A stretch of DNA of 11,814 bases from Pavlovales sp. CCMP2436 (Eukaryota > Haptophyta > Pavlovophyceae > Pavlovales): the NCBI GenBank assembly GCA_026770615.1, contig MU631795.1, positions 5,113-16,926 on the forward strand. Reading direction: 5' to 3'. Below are positions 1 through 7,472 of this stretch, in pieces (positions within the stretch are counted from its first letter, which is position 1; every line of letters begins with the position of its first letter). The notes under the pieces were generated by a model. The model saw only the letters and a list, made by a program, of their open reading frames with translations. It searched no databases and was not told where the DNA came from. The position numbers and the translations under genes were made by a program.

Positions 1-231
1 TTCAGCTGCTGTCCTTCGAAGGGGGCACATGCAGGGCTTTTGCCGGCGATATAGCGCACGTAGCATTCGCGGAACTCTGCGGAGCACATGTTGGTGGTCC
101 TTGGCGACGGCAATACGGTAAAGGCGCACAGTTTAGGAAACTTCCGCTGATCGAGGGGACAGCTTTCGCGTATGCTTTAAATCACGTTTCTGGCACTTGT
201 AGGTTGTGCACTGCTGATGGTGTAGCAACAT
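1..231 (-). pseudogene. partial Cys-rich small protein, frameshifted, cut by window edge
   Basis: The minus strand opens with ATG at 231-229 and reads a Cys/His/Lys-rich stretch (HHQQCTTYKC at the start) until a TAA at 133-135. A second frame picks up at about 146 with no stop to the window edge, and includes KFPKLCAFTVLP and CSAEFRECYV. The two halves look like one protein interrupted by a single frameshift near 136-146. Cysteines are frequent in both halves, so a small metal-binding or disulphide protein is possible, but the family is not recognised. It is the last of the minus-strand ORFs of the virus-like element and may be its terminal gene. A sequence resembling the upstream motif of the element (AGGAAATAAA on the plus strand, 247-255) lies shortly upstream of the start. 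Confidence 0.4.
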
Positions 232-264
232 TATGACATGGACTTAGGAAATAAAGAGGTGGGG

Positions 265-575
265 TTAGAAGATGACGCAGCACGGTTCTTCTTCGTCCTC
301 GACGATCTTACACTCGTCCTTTGGGAAGATGATGTCGTTGTTATTTTTTATGAGCAACTTGTACTGGTCCTCGCTGCATATGAAACCGCGTTTGTACACG
401 GTGATGAATTTACTTTATGGGAGAACCCACCGAAGATGGTCCTGTTGCTCATGGTTTTAACGTTGATTAAGCGCACATCTACGTCTATGATCTTCATTTG
501 ATTTATTAGACGTGTTATTTCGTTTAGCTTTGTCTCGAGGATTTGAGGGTCACTTGTGGCGTAAAAGTTTTCCAT
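265..575 (-). pseudogene. small ORF with C-terminal CaaX-like motif, one frameshift
   Basis: The start used is ATG at 575 (MENFYATSDP). An in-frame ATG at 611 would add 12 residues. The first ~55 residues include a Leu/Ile heptad-like helix (ILETKLNEITRLINQMKI). A frameshift near 405-412 moves the reading to another frame, which runs to a TAA at 265-267. The second half is charged and ends in an acidic stretch followed by CCVIF and the stop. The last four residues CVIF fit the CaaX prenylation pattern; a terminal Phe or Leu usually favours geranylgeranylation. If this is real, the product would be lipid-anchored to membranes of a eukaryotic host. No family is recognised. It lies between two other small minus-strand ORFs of the same element. 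Confidence 0.5.
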
Positions 576-651
576 TTTTGTTAATTTATTAACATTGTGG
601 AATATTTTCATTTAGAATCATTTAAAAGTTTTTTGTTAAATAGGGTGACCC

Positions 652-1016
652 CTAATATTGCGGTGCAAGGTTGCGAGTCCTTGCAGCAGTGTACTCAGCT
701 TTCTTGCCAGCCAGGAATAATTTGACTAAGGGAGGTGTGTCGAGCATCTCGACGACCGAATCTTTTCTGTAAAAAATACAACAAGCTTGTGCATGGTTGC
801 GCGAAAATGCATGTAAGTGTCGCCGTTGGTGTCAGGGCATACGAGGATTACTGTCGCCGTGTGCTGGTTTAGCATGTGCATTTTATCGATGTTATACCCA
901 CCACGATCGCGCTCGTCAATGGGAATGTCAGCATTGGCCCCCCTGCGAGCAACACCTAACGGCTCCTCGAGGTGTTCGTAACGGACCGAGTCGAAAGAGT
1001 ATTTACAGATTGGCAT
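652..1016 (-). pseudogene. small unknown protein (~120 aa), frameshift at a homopolymer
   Basis: ATG at 1016 opens MPICKYSFDSVRYEHLEEPL and continues for about 80 residues, including DIPIDERDRGGYNIDKMHM. At a run of six T on the minus strand (771-776) the original frame becomes incoherent, while the next frame continues with FYRKDSVVEMLDTPPL and runs to a TAG at 652-654. One added T in the run would join the two. This could be a sequencing or assembly indel, a true mutation or, less likely, programmed slippage. The protein is soluble-looking, mixed charged, without visible signal peptide or membrane segment. The family is unknown. It sits directly downstream of the replication gene on the same strand. 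Confidence 0.5.
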
Positions 1017-1189
1017 GTCTATATGTTGACTGATAGGGATTCAAGCTGGCGTCTGACTGTTCTGAATGTTTTGCTGGTCTGAGCGCTGCGTCGCCCATTG
1101 CCTGCTGCGTGCCTTAGTCGGCTGCGCTGGCTTGGGCGCCACCGCGCGTGCCGATGGATCATAGCATTCGATTTTTTTCGCCGAAATAT

Positions 1190-1234
1190 TTAACGCTCAT
1201 CTGTCACGAATTCTTCTTTGATCGGTTTGGCTTT
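1190..1234 (-). other. in-frame extension past the first stop of the replication gene
   Basis: After the TAA at 1235-1237 the same frame continues with KAKPIKEEFVTDER to a second TAA at 1190-1192. It then stays open with a strongly basic stretch until a TAG at about 1024. The short extension is compositionally like the preceding protein, so the true C-terminus may have been at 1190 and the TAA at 1235 may be a nonsense mutation. The basic stretch beyond 1190 overlaps nothing else and is probably spurious. Confidence 0.3.
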
Positions 1235-1237
1235 TTA

Positions 1238-2038
1238 CCAGGGTTTAACGGCCCATTTCAACTCAGGGCAGAACTCGTTCGTCACTTTCTCAAACTTTCG
1301 AGCCATAGCCTCCACGTCGTCGCCAAACAGATCCACCAGGACAAGCATCCCGTCAAAAATCCACACAGTGCGGGCATCCTTACCTATTGACCCCCACACC
1401 AACATGAGGGCATCGTGCTTGAGTGTCTGCCAGGCCCGGCTGAGTAGCTGGAACTTACACATGTCGCCCTCCTTCAGGCAAAGTCCACGGACCTCTTCCC
1501 AGCGCGGGTCTTTCCAAAGCTCATTAGCAATCAGGAGCGACTCTTGGCGCAGCGAGCTCAGGAACGGACTCTCACCCTTCCTTTCACGTGCTCCATGCAG
1601 CACCATGTTGATTGACAGTTTGGAAACTTCGACAGTGCAACCGGTGCTGTCGCTGATCCCCCAACGTACACCCTTCACGTCAATAGCGAGCGCTTTAAGG
1701 TGTGGGACTTGATCCTCCAGCCCGTAATTGCGAGCCACCGTCATCAGCAGGCAGGGTGCCGCACCCACCATGTCCACGTCGTGGTAGTGCTTGCTTGCTA
1801 GTTTGGCGCGAAGGGCTTTGGGGCAGCTCTGCAGCGACGCCGAGCGGCATTTCCTTTCGCCGTCGGCCTCGGTCACCCACCTGCCACCAGGGGCTTGGGC
1901 ATATGCCCGTCCGTACTCCTTACCGTCAGATGTCTGCTTTCTCCAGTACGTCCTGGGCTTATCGGTAAACGCTTTTACAAGTGCGAGCTCGTCGTCTGGA
2001 GTTTCGGGAGTGATCCAGCTCGTGTCAATGTGCTGGTA
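1238..2038 (-). other. family-A-related (TV-Pol-like) DNA polymerase domain
   Basis: The C-terminal ~265 residues show the block order of the family-A-related polymerases found in some protist transposons and virophage-like elements (TV-Pol). There is YGRAYAQ followed by SLQSCPKALRAKL, then YHDVDMVGAAPCLL (motif A, about 1743-1784, usually D-x-D-x-x-N-x-x-P). SKLSINMVLHG follows as the Lys helix (motif B region), then LRQESLLIANEL, FQLLSRAWQTLKHDALM and VWIFDGMLV (motif C, about 1342-1368). In motif A the usual Asn is replaced by Gly, and GAAP stands where NAHP is common, so activity may be reduced or lost. The domain runs unbroken to the TAA at 1235-1237. Role: template-directed DNA synthesis for the element, inferred. 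Confidence 0.6.
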
Positions 2039-2155
2039 GCACTCGTCGTCGTCGTCGTCGTCTTCGACAAACATGCTTGCTCGCGGCACTTTGTTGGGGC
2101 CAAGTGATGGTGCTTCTTTGGTTGGGGCGTCTCGAGGGCGCTTCTTGGCGCCGGG

Positions 2156-2386
2156 GGCCATCACAATGTTACACTCGACGTTGAGGCTACGGTAGTACGC
2201 CAGTTTGTCCTCGCTCGGGGGGGACGTTACCACTATCTCGGTCACGCTGACCAGCACTCCATCTCGGAGCACGCCAATGTCTGTAATAAACTGCCCATCT
2301 CCTACAGGGTACTCGCATTGCACCTGCACCCCTGGAACGCTGCACTCGATGAACGCCTTGGCCTTGTACTCCCTGTGCTCCGTGCT
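2156..2386 (-). other. PD-(D/E)XK (CoiA-like) nuclease domain
   Basis: Immediately after helicase motif VI the protein shows STEHREYKAKAF (E..H...K), then a Glu in QCEYPVGDG, then FITDIGVL, VTEIVVTSP and a conserved-looking EDKLAYYRSLNV. The order H/K helix, E, D-I, (E)-I-V-x-T-S, K-x3-Y fits the compact PD-(D/E)XK nuclease pattern of CoiA-like and related restriction-endonuclease-fold domains, where the Asp and the following E-x-V/K strand bind metal. It is followed by a basic patch (GAKKRPRDAP), possibly a nuclear localisation signal, and an acidic run of Asp (2044-2064). The fold call is from pattern only; a nuclease coupled to a helicase would make sense for processing replication intermediates. 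Confidence 0.5.
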
Positions 2387-2419
2387 CTCTCCCCTGTAAT
2401 TTGGCTTAATGCCCGTCTC

Positions 2420-3577
2420 GACAATTATCAGCTGGTTGAGGCTCTGGATTCGAGAGATAGCCACGTACAACATCGTAATGTTCCACACTCTGGCAAAGTC
2501 TATAAACAGCCGACCTCCAGTGAATGTCACCCCTTGGTATGCGTGCACCGTGCTGGTGGGTGACTTTTTGATCGACTTGCCGATGTACTGCTTGAGATCT
2601 TGCCCTTGATATACTGGGGCCAGATGGTCCGACACAAACCGGGACCCATTTTGCCAAGTCGGTGTGCTTGCCTGGCTTTACGCACCGCCATGTTACCTGG
2701 CCGTCCTCGTCGGGTTCCACGTCGAAGTTGTAGTCAAGTGCCACGCTCGAGTACTTGTTTGCGGGCTCCATGTCGAGCTCGCCGGTTTCATTAATTGTGT
2801 TTCGCGAGACGTACGCTGTCTTGGCGTCGGCGGTGGCAAAATTTATTTCTTCAAGGCAGGTGGTCGACTTGCACTTGCAGTCCTCAATCAGACCGTGCTT
2901 GCAGTGGACGCACATACGAGTCGCCGCAAGTAATACGTCGCCCCCTTTCGCATTGTACCCGTTGCAGGTCTGATCTCGCGTGCACACTTATCCCGGTTGT
3001 GGGTCCTCACCGCTTCTAGGATTGTCCGCCTCGCCATCATTATCGAGTCTTCCAGGCACTTTTGGTTGAACCCAGGCGCCTGCAAGTTCACGTAGAAACC
3101 CCCTGCAGTGTACTAGATTATTCTGCGCATTTTCCGGCAGAGCTCCACGAGTGCTGGTTCATTGGTGCGCTTCACGCCTGTCACGTGGTACTTTTGCATT
3201 CCTTCAGTGTTCATCGAGGCACTTCTTATGGGCCCGATTTGCATGGGGGTGCCGGTGTTCTCCGAGTAATCGCCCATGTAGATCAGCTTCGACCCCCACG
3301 TTTTTGCAATTTTCTCAATTGAGCCACGGTCCGCCTGCGAAAGCATCGTCGCATCGTCCACGAATATTACTGCTGGGTTGTATTTTTCTAGATCAACCCC
3401 CCTTTCGGTCTTTGGTGGCGCCTTTCCGGAGATGCGGGGGTGACACGTCGTTTGCGGGAATCCGAGCGCCGCAACCACGCGGAGCTGCTGTGTAGGGGAG
3501 CAAAAGACGGTGTTGCTGAGTCCGCCGTTCATCACCAGGTTTGAGAGCGCCGTCGTCTTGCCGCTTCCGGCCCATCC
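2420..3577 (-). other. SF1 (Pif1/RecD-like) helicase domain
   Basis: This is an ATP-dependent DNA helicase domain, probably unwinding DNA for the fused polymerase. Motif I is GWAGSGKTTAL (3545-3577) and lies just after a frameshift at 3578. Next come FCSPTQQLRV (Ia-like), PAVIFVDDATML (motif II, about 3350-3370, with DDAT instead of the usual DExx), YMGDY...MQIGP (motif III, about 3236-3277), KRTNEPALVELCRK (IV-like), TVHAYQGVTF (motif V, about 2521-2550) and LYVAISRIQSLNQLIIVE (motif VI, 2420-2473). A Cys-rich insert (CVHCKHGLIEDCKCK and a following C, about 2850-2915) between motifs IV and V may bind zinc. Breaks inside the domain are TAG 3113-3115 and frameshifts near 2985 and 2645. The motif order and spacing leave little doubt about the superfamily. 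Confidence 0.85.
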
Positions 3578-3578
3578 G

Positions 3579-4604
3579 GATTATTGGCTTACAAGAATCT
3601 GAGTTTAGTGGGCCCAGCAGATCGGTCCTTCGCGGCTTGAAATAAGACAAGATTTCATCCCCGTGGGCGTCGGGGAGCATCGACAGCACCGTGATTGGCG
3701 CCGCCAGCTCTTCTTCGAGCTCGTCGTCGTCATCGCTGATTTTTATCTTTGCCATGCCGCATTTAATGCTGTTTAACGTACGGGTTGCGCAAATCATGGG
3801 CAATGACCCGCGGCCTTTTAAGATAAAGTTTGGGAGGAGCAGCCGGTTGTAGTCTAGCTCGTCATCAATCACCGCGTAAACCCCGTCAGTTACCGCCTCG
3901 ATCGAGTTAGGTATCAACATCACCTGCATCGCAAGTTGCATCCACTGCCCAGCCACTACGTACGCGCTCACGTGGGCCAGTGTGCTGATTTTGTCCGAAG
4001 GGTGCTGAATTTCAATTGTGTCCTTGCCGAGCGTCCGGATCTTGATACGGTCCTTGCAGAGGCGGGGGTCCTCCTCGGCCATTGCGAAGAACTGCTCGGC
4101 GGTGTGCCCAGACCCCTTGATGTGCACGCGGTTGTTGGTGCTCACGTGCATTTACAGTCCTACGGCCTTTGCATAATGGGCGATGTTGCTGTATTTCTCA
4201 TACGAATCCTCGGTGAGCTCGATGGGGATCAAGCTGTAGCTCACAAGCGCAACCAGCCCGTTGAATCGCACCCCGCACGCCAGAAGGAACCGCGCCTCCA
4301 TGAAGGTCAGCACGCGGGGAAGGCGAGTCTCTTGGATGTCGGCCACGTTGATGGTGTACAGGCGCCTGATCGTGTGAGCTACCGTTTCGTCTGTCAGACA
4401 CGCCAGGTCCAAGTTTGGGTAAAAGTCGCTCAGGTGGGCTTCCATCTCGACCGCGTTTATGCCACTCAAGTCGACACTATCTTGATCGATCACGAGAAGT
4501 CCCATGCCCTTTGAGGCAAGCATTTCTGTCATTTCCGCCTGGCTCGTTATCAGGAAGCTTTTCGCCACCTTGCCCACCATCAGAGCCCATAAAACGGCGA
4601 TTGA
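3579..4604 (-). other. possible divergent B-family polymerase palm region
   Basis: Two stretches in one frame (4604-4155 and 4151-3579) are separated only by TAA at 4152-4154, which is immediately followed by ATG, so this stop may be real or a nonsense change. In the second stretch SAYVVAGQWMQLAMQVML leads to EAVTDGVYAV at about 3873-3896. A helix followed by a beta-hairpin carrying T-D-G/S-(V/I)-Y is how polymerase B motif C (DTDS) looks, although the first Asp is absent here. Together with the upstream NIDQKKAYT pattern this suggests a degenerate or very divergent palm domain. An acidic linker (DDDDELEEEL, about 3707-3736) separates it from the helicase. Whether it was ever catalytic cannot be told. 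Confidence 0.35.
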
Positions 4605-5556
4605 TTGGGTCGAATGCGTAAGTGTACGCCTTTTTCTGGTCGATATTACCAATGGACTCGTGCACGATGCGGTTTCGCTTGTTTTTTATTGCGTATTTCG
4701 ATTTCATCTCCTCATACATTGGGAATCGGGCGTGGCATGTGAGCAGGGGGGGCGACAGCACGATTGACATTATTTCCAAACCATACTGATGTGTGCTCAT
4801 GTGAGCTGAGTGTACTTGCTGGTCCCAGAAGAGCTCTTTCCACTCGCTGAATGCGCTGTGGAATACAAAAACGTCGCCATTCATCGTGCGGATCGACTGC
4901 CCCGACTTGCAGCTGGCCGAGGGGGTGACCAGGCTGACCTCACTGCAGGCTTCTAGCTCCTCCCGCTTGGCGTGCATCTGAGCGGCGTCCAGCTTTATCA
5001 CCTTTTCCGAGCTGAAAACCCACTGGCCGCGCTGCATATTCACCACGTGCACCGGGGACACGAGGAAGGCGGTGATTCCGGTGCGAGCCACACCGTTCTC
5101 CTTTTCATTTGTCAGACGGAGATTGTCTACGCGCCAGTACACCTCGCGGCTGGTTTGAAGTGGGCATATGAACTGTATAAAGGCCACGCTGCTCGCGATT
5201 ACGATTTCCATCAGCGTGTCATTGTCACCGTGCTTTAAGCCCCCGTCGGCCACGACGCACACGTTGATTTCATCCAGCAGCTTCATGCGAAGTTCAATGT
5301 GTTTTTGCTGCTCGTTGAGCTTCTTGCGCCTGAGCACGTGTACGGGGTCGCGGACTACACCCGCCTTGGGGCAACCGTTTATGCCCGCTGGGAGCAGAAG
5401 CCGCTCTTCTTCAATTTCGTAAATGCGGTTCGAGAACCGAGAGCGCACTATTTCGATCAGGCAATTAATCAGAGACTCTGGGCTGGTTGCGATTCTCATG
5501 CTCGCGAGCGAGGACCCACCTGAGCTTGTTACGTTTACCACTTGTGTGAAGGTCAT
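4596..5556 (-). other. N-terminal module of the replication protein
   Basis: This is a single open stretch with no internal stop, about 320 residues, mixed alpha/beta in appearance and without membrane segments. It includes a charged helix (RRKKLNEQQKHIELRMKLL) and a Cys-poor central part. No catalytic motif could be assigned with confidence; no HUH (HxH) rolling-circle motif was seen. Near its C-terminal end, at about 4615-4647, NIDQKKAYTYAF resembles the Asp-x3-(A/S)-(Y/L) pattern of B-family polymerase motif A as found in divergent, protein-primed or virus-associated polymerases. Just after this the frame breaks (about 4588-4605), and coding continues in the frame ending at 4152. The motif assignment is inference from pattern only. 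Confidence 0.35.
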
Positions 5557-5604
5557 GACAGCGCCCGATTGGCTTAACACTGTCCTCCACGAGTCGGGGT
5601 CATT

Positions 5605-6491
5605 CTAGAATGGGTCGTCACGGCCGGGGAAAATGTCTAGGGCTCCGGTGTTGCGCTGATTGAAGAGTTCCCTTGAAAGGTGTGCTTCTTGGTTATCCTC
5701 ATTTGCATCACGCTCTTCGGGGGTGAATCAACAATCGAGTATTGGGGTTTCGAGGTCGCTTGGGCGGTCGACTGTGATGCGCGCGCTCCAAATGAACGTT
5801 CCGAATGTACGTAACCCGGTTGAGGTGGACTCGGTGGTCTCGATTGTGATGTCGTAAGTGAGTCCTTGGTCGAACGGGGGCCGCTGAGGACCCGTCCTGT
5901 CGAGGTTTTTCCACTGAGATGCTTCAGCCTTTGCGATGTACCTGACGGCGCCTTGGTGGTCTACGTCGATGTCCCTCTCAAGGAAGTCGTTGGGGCTTGT
6001 GTGTAGCGTCCAGGTCCTGGCGAGGGGTTCCGGCGTTGGGGTGTTCTGCAAGGCCCGCTTAATCCAGCGTCCTTGGGTCATGAGGCACCCGTACAGGCGG
6101 TCCATGCCTGCCGAGGTGTTGGGGAGTCGAAAGTCTTTGTCCGGGGGGCCCGGTGAAGTGAACATGTTCCTGTGTTGATGGTGGGGGCAGACGTGCTGAA
6201 CACCTCTTGAAAGATTTCGCCGAGCATGCTGCGTCGGGCTGGCATCTCCATCCGAGCTGGCATCCTGCGGTAGTGTGGGGGGCGAGTCCAGGCGGGTCCC
6301 GGGGCTACAGGGGCTACTTGGGGCCGCGATCGATTTGCTGCGGGCGTTGGGCGGTGCAGGCGGGCGTTTGCTGGCAGAGGGCGCACACGGGTCACGACTG
6401 GCCTTGCGGGCGTTGGGCGATAGAGACGAGCGTTTAAGGGCAGAGAGCGCACACGAGTCACAGAAGCTCCTGGGGCGGTTCCTTGGCTCAT
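5605..6491 (-). pseudogene. coat-protein-like gene with Arg/Pro-rich N-terminal arm
   Basis: The start is ATG at 6491 (MSQGTAPGAS), 27 nt below the repeated 14-nt upstream motif. The first ~85 residues are an Arg/Pro/Ala-rich arm containing two tandem 22-residue repeats that begin TRVRSLPLNARL and TRVRPLPANARL. After RRSMLGEIFQEVF the frame breaks near 6170. The next frame (from about 6165) is a beta-rich domain including TLHTSPNDFLERDIDVD, TYDITIETTESTST and FGTFIWSARITVDRP. A TGA at 5728-5730 interrupts it, but the frame continues with an acidic tail (FTPEERDANEDNQEA) to TAG at 5605-5607. A basic arm plus a ~170-residue beta-rich domain is the layout of small jelly-roll capsid proteins, where the arm binds nucleic acid. 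This is inference; another nucleic-acid-binding structural protein is possible. Confidence 0.5.
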
Positions 6492-6518
6492 CACTAAGGT
6501 CGGGGTTGTACTCTTACG

Positions 6519-6532
6519 TGAGAAAATAAATC
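6519..6532 (-). promoter_or_regulatory. repeated 14-nt motif upstream of the coat-like gene
   Basis: The minus strand reads GATTTATTTTCTCA, ending 27 nt before the ATG at 6491. An identical 14-mer lies 26 nt before the ATG at 6885. Exact identity plus matching spacing in otherwise unrelated leaders suggests a promoter or initiator-like element; TTTATTTT could act as a TATA-type box. The pyrimidine tract TTTTCTCA(G) could alternatively be a 3' splice acceptor. Confidence 0.55.
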
Positions 6533-6603
6533 TCCAGGAAAAAACACGCACGTCTTCTTTTTGAGATCTAGTGAAATTTGTCAGACCGAGGGATTTGGGG
6601 ATC

Positions 6604-6885
6604 TCATAGATAGCACTCATCTAGGATCTCAAAAGCCTCCAGAATCTCTATTGACGGGTCATGACCAACACAGTTCCTGGCCGTGCGCACCCGACATTGC
6701 AGCCGGAAGCACAGCGCGCACATGCCACGCATGGCTATCTCCCCGGAACTTTGGCGCCGGTGGTTAATCTCGTTTGCCGACTTGTGCTCCAAGCATTCCT
6801 TGCAGACGTGGAGGATTGCACTCGAGTCGCCGCCGATTACCTCCCCTAGGCGAGGGCGAATCTTCATCTCATGGCGGCTGGGCAT
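6604..6885 (-). CDS. 93-aa Cys-rich, probably zinc-binding protein
   Basis: The start chosen is ATG at 6885 (MPSRHEMKIR), because the 14-nt motif shared with the coat-like gene lies 26 nt upstream. A longer in-frame start at 6987 would include that motif and a spurious hydrophobic stretch encoded by AT-rich DNA. Residues 28-34 are CKECLEH and 56-64 are CALCFRLQC, giving paired CxxC knuckles typical of small zinc-binding domains; further Cys are at 72 and 91. The C-terminus is acidic (SIEILEAFEILDECYL) and ends at TGA. It is the only ORF of the virus-like element without a visible lesion. A regulatory or silencing-suppressor-like role is conceivable but unproven, and no family is recognised. 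Confidence 0.55.
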   Translation of the reverse strand: MPSRHEMKIRPRLGEVIGGDSSAILHVCKECLEHKSANEINHRRQSSGEIAMRGMCALCFRLQCRVRTARNCVGHDPSIEILEAFEILDECYL

Positions 6886-6911
6886 GACGACCGAGGTGTA
6901 TATGAGTCCAC

Positions 6912-6925
6912 TGAGAAAATAAATC
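6912..6925 (-). promoter_or_regulatory. repeated 14-nt motif upstream of the Cys-rich ORF
   Basis: This is the second exact copy of GATTTATTTTCTCA (minus strand), 26 nt before the ATG at 6885. The copy at 6519-6532 has nearly the same distance to its start codon. It is a candidate element-specific promoter; function is inferred from repetition and spacing only. Confidence 0.55.
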
Positions 6926-6989
6926 GATGAAATTAAAAACGCAGACCGAGCATTTTCGAGGACCTGGTCTCTTAAACTACCCAACATTG

Positions 6990-7472
6990 TCTACCGGGGC
7001 ATTGGGTTCCTCTATGCCAACCACGATGTCCGCACTTCACCATCAGTCTAACCCTAGATGTGCCATTCCGGTAGCCCATCTCGAAAATGTGCAATTCCGG
7101 TAGCCCGAGGGGATTTGAGAGAGGGGGATTCATCTTTCCCGACCGCCATCAGACTTTCAGATGCTCCCGAGCCTTCTGCCGATGCCCCCGAGACCCCTTG
7201 GGACCTCCGTGATCGATCCAGCCTCCCGCGACGCCTTCACGACGGTGCAAACACAATTTCAAATTTCGCACTTTTCCCTTGAGGTACCTTACCCCTTTTT
7301 CGATTTTTTCAACTTGGTCTGGTGGAGAACTAATCTGACCGCTGCGGCTTTTCGTGCCACCCACCCCACCCCACGGGTCCCTGTCGTCGTCCCGAGCCTC
7401 AAAACTCCCACCCGCACTTGCCTAAGCACACCCACACGCACACAATTGCTAACCCTAGGATGTGCTATTGCT
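6990..7472. other. non-coding region with scattered repeat units
   Basis: No ORF here looks like a protein. Near 7015-7110 are copies of CCAACCACGATGTCCGC and of CTAACCCTAGATGTGC...GTAGCC, both of which recur near 7450-7490, plus a partial third GTGCAATTCCGGTAGCCC. The remainder (7120-7440) is pyrimidine-rich, low-complexity DNA in which nothing else was recognised. Confidence 0.5.

Larger units (their letters stand above)
1235..5556 (-). pseudogene. giant replication protein: PolB-like palm?, SF1 helicase, nuclease, PolA-like polymerase
   Basis: About 4.3 kb of minus-strand coding potential, around 1,430 codons, reads as one replication protein broken by frameshifts near 4595, 3578, 2985 and 2645 and by in-frame stops TAA 4152-4154 and TAG 3113-3115. 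Recognisable conserved motifs occur in the expected order across the breaks: helicase motif I lies in one fragment, II-III in the next stretch, and V-VI in the last. This argues that the fragments were once one gene. The first clear ATG is at 5556 (MTFTQVVNV). An ATG at 5603, one base after the stop of the upstream coat-like gene, is an alternative start but runs into a stop after nine codons. Inferred role: replication of a DNA virus-like element. Alternatives are several adjacent genes or assembly indels in an intact gene. Confidence 0.6.

Noticed and set aside
3936..4514. 192-codon plus-strand ORF (also 3062-3535 and 4972-5523 plus-strand ORFs)
   Set aside because: They mirror the minus-strand replication gene, which carries recognisable helicase and polymerase motifs; the plus-strand products have no coherent motifs.
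1235..5556. Helitron transposase or RNA-virus replicase
   Set aside because: An SF1 helicase is present, but no HUH Rep motif was seen upstream and no RdRp motif set (such as GDD with its context) was found; the C-terminal motifs fit a family-A-like DNA polymerase better.
6926..6987. Longer start of the Cys-rich ORF giving a membrane-like N-terminus
   Set aside because: The hydrophobic stretch is encoded by the AT-rich repeated upstream motif; the start at 6885 matches the layout of the neighbouring gene.
7049..7060. CTAACCCTAG as telomeric repeat
   Set aside because: Only one unit occurs at each place, with no tandem CCCTAA run.
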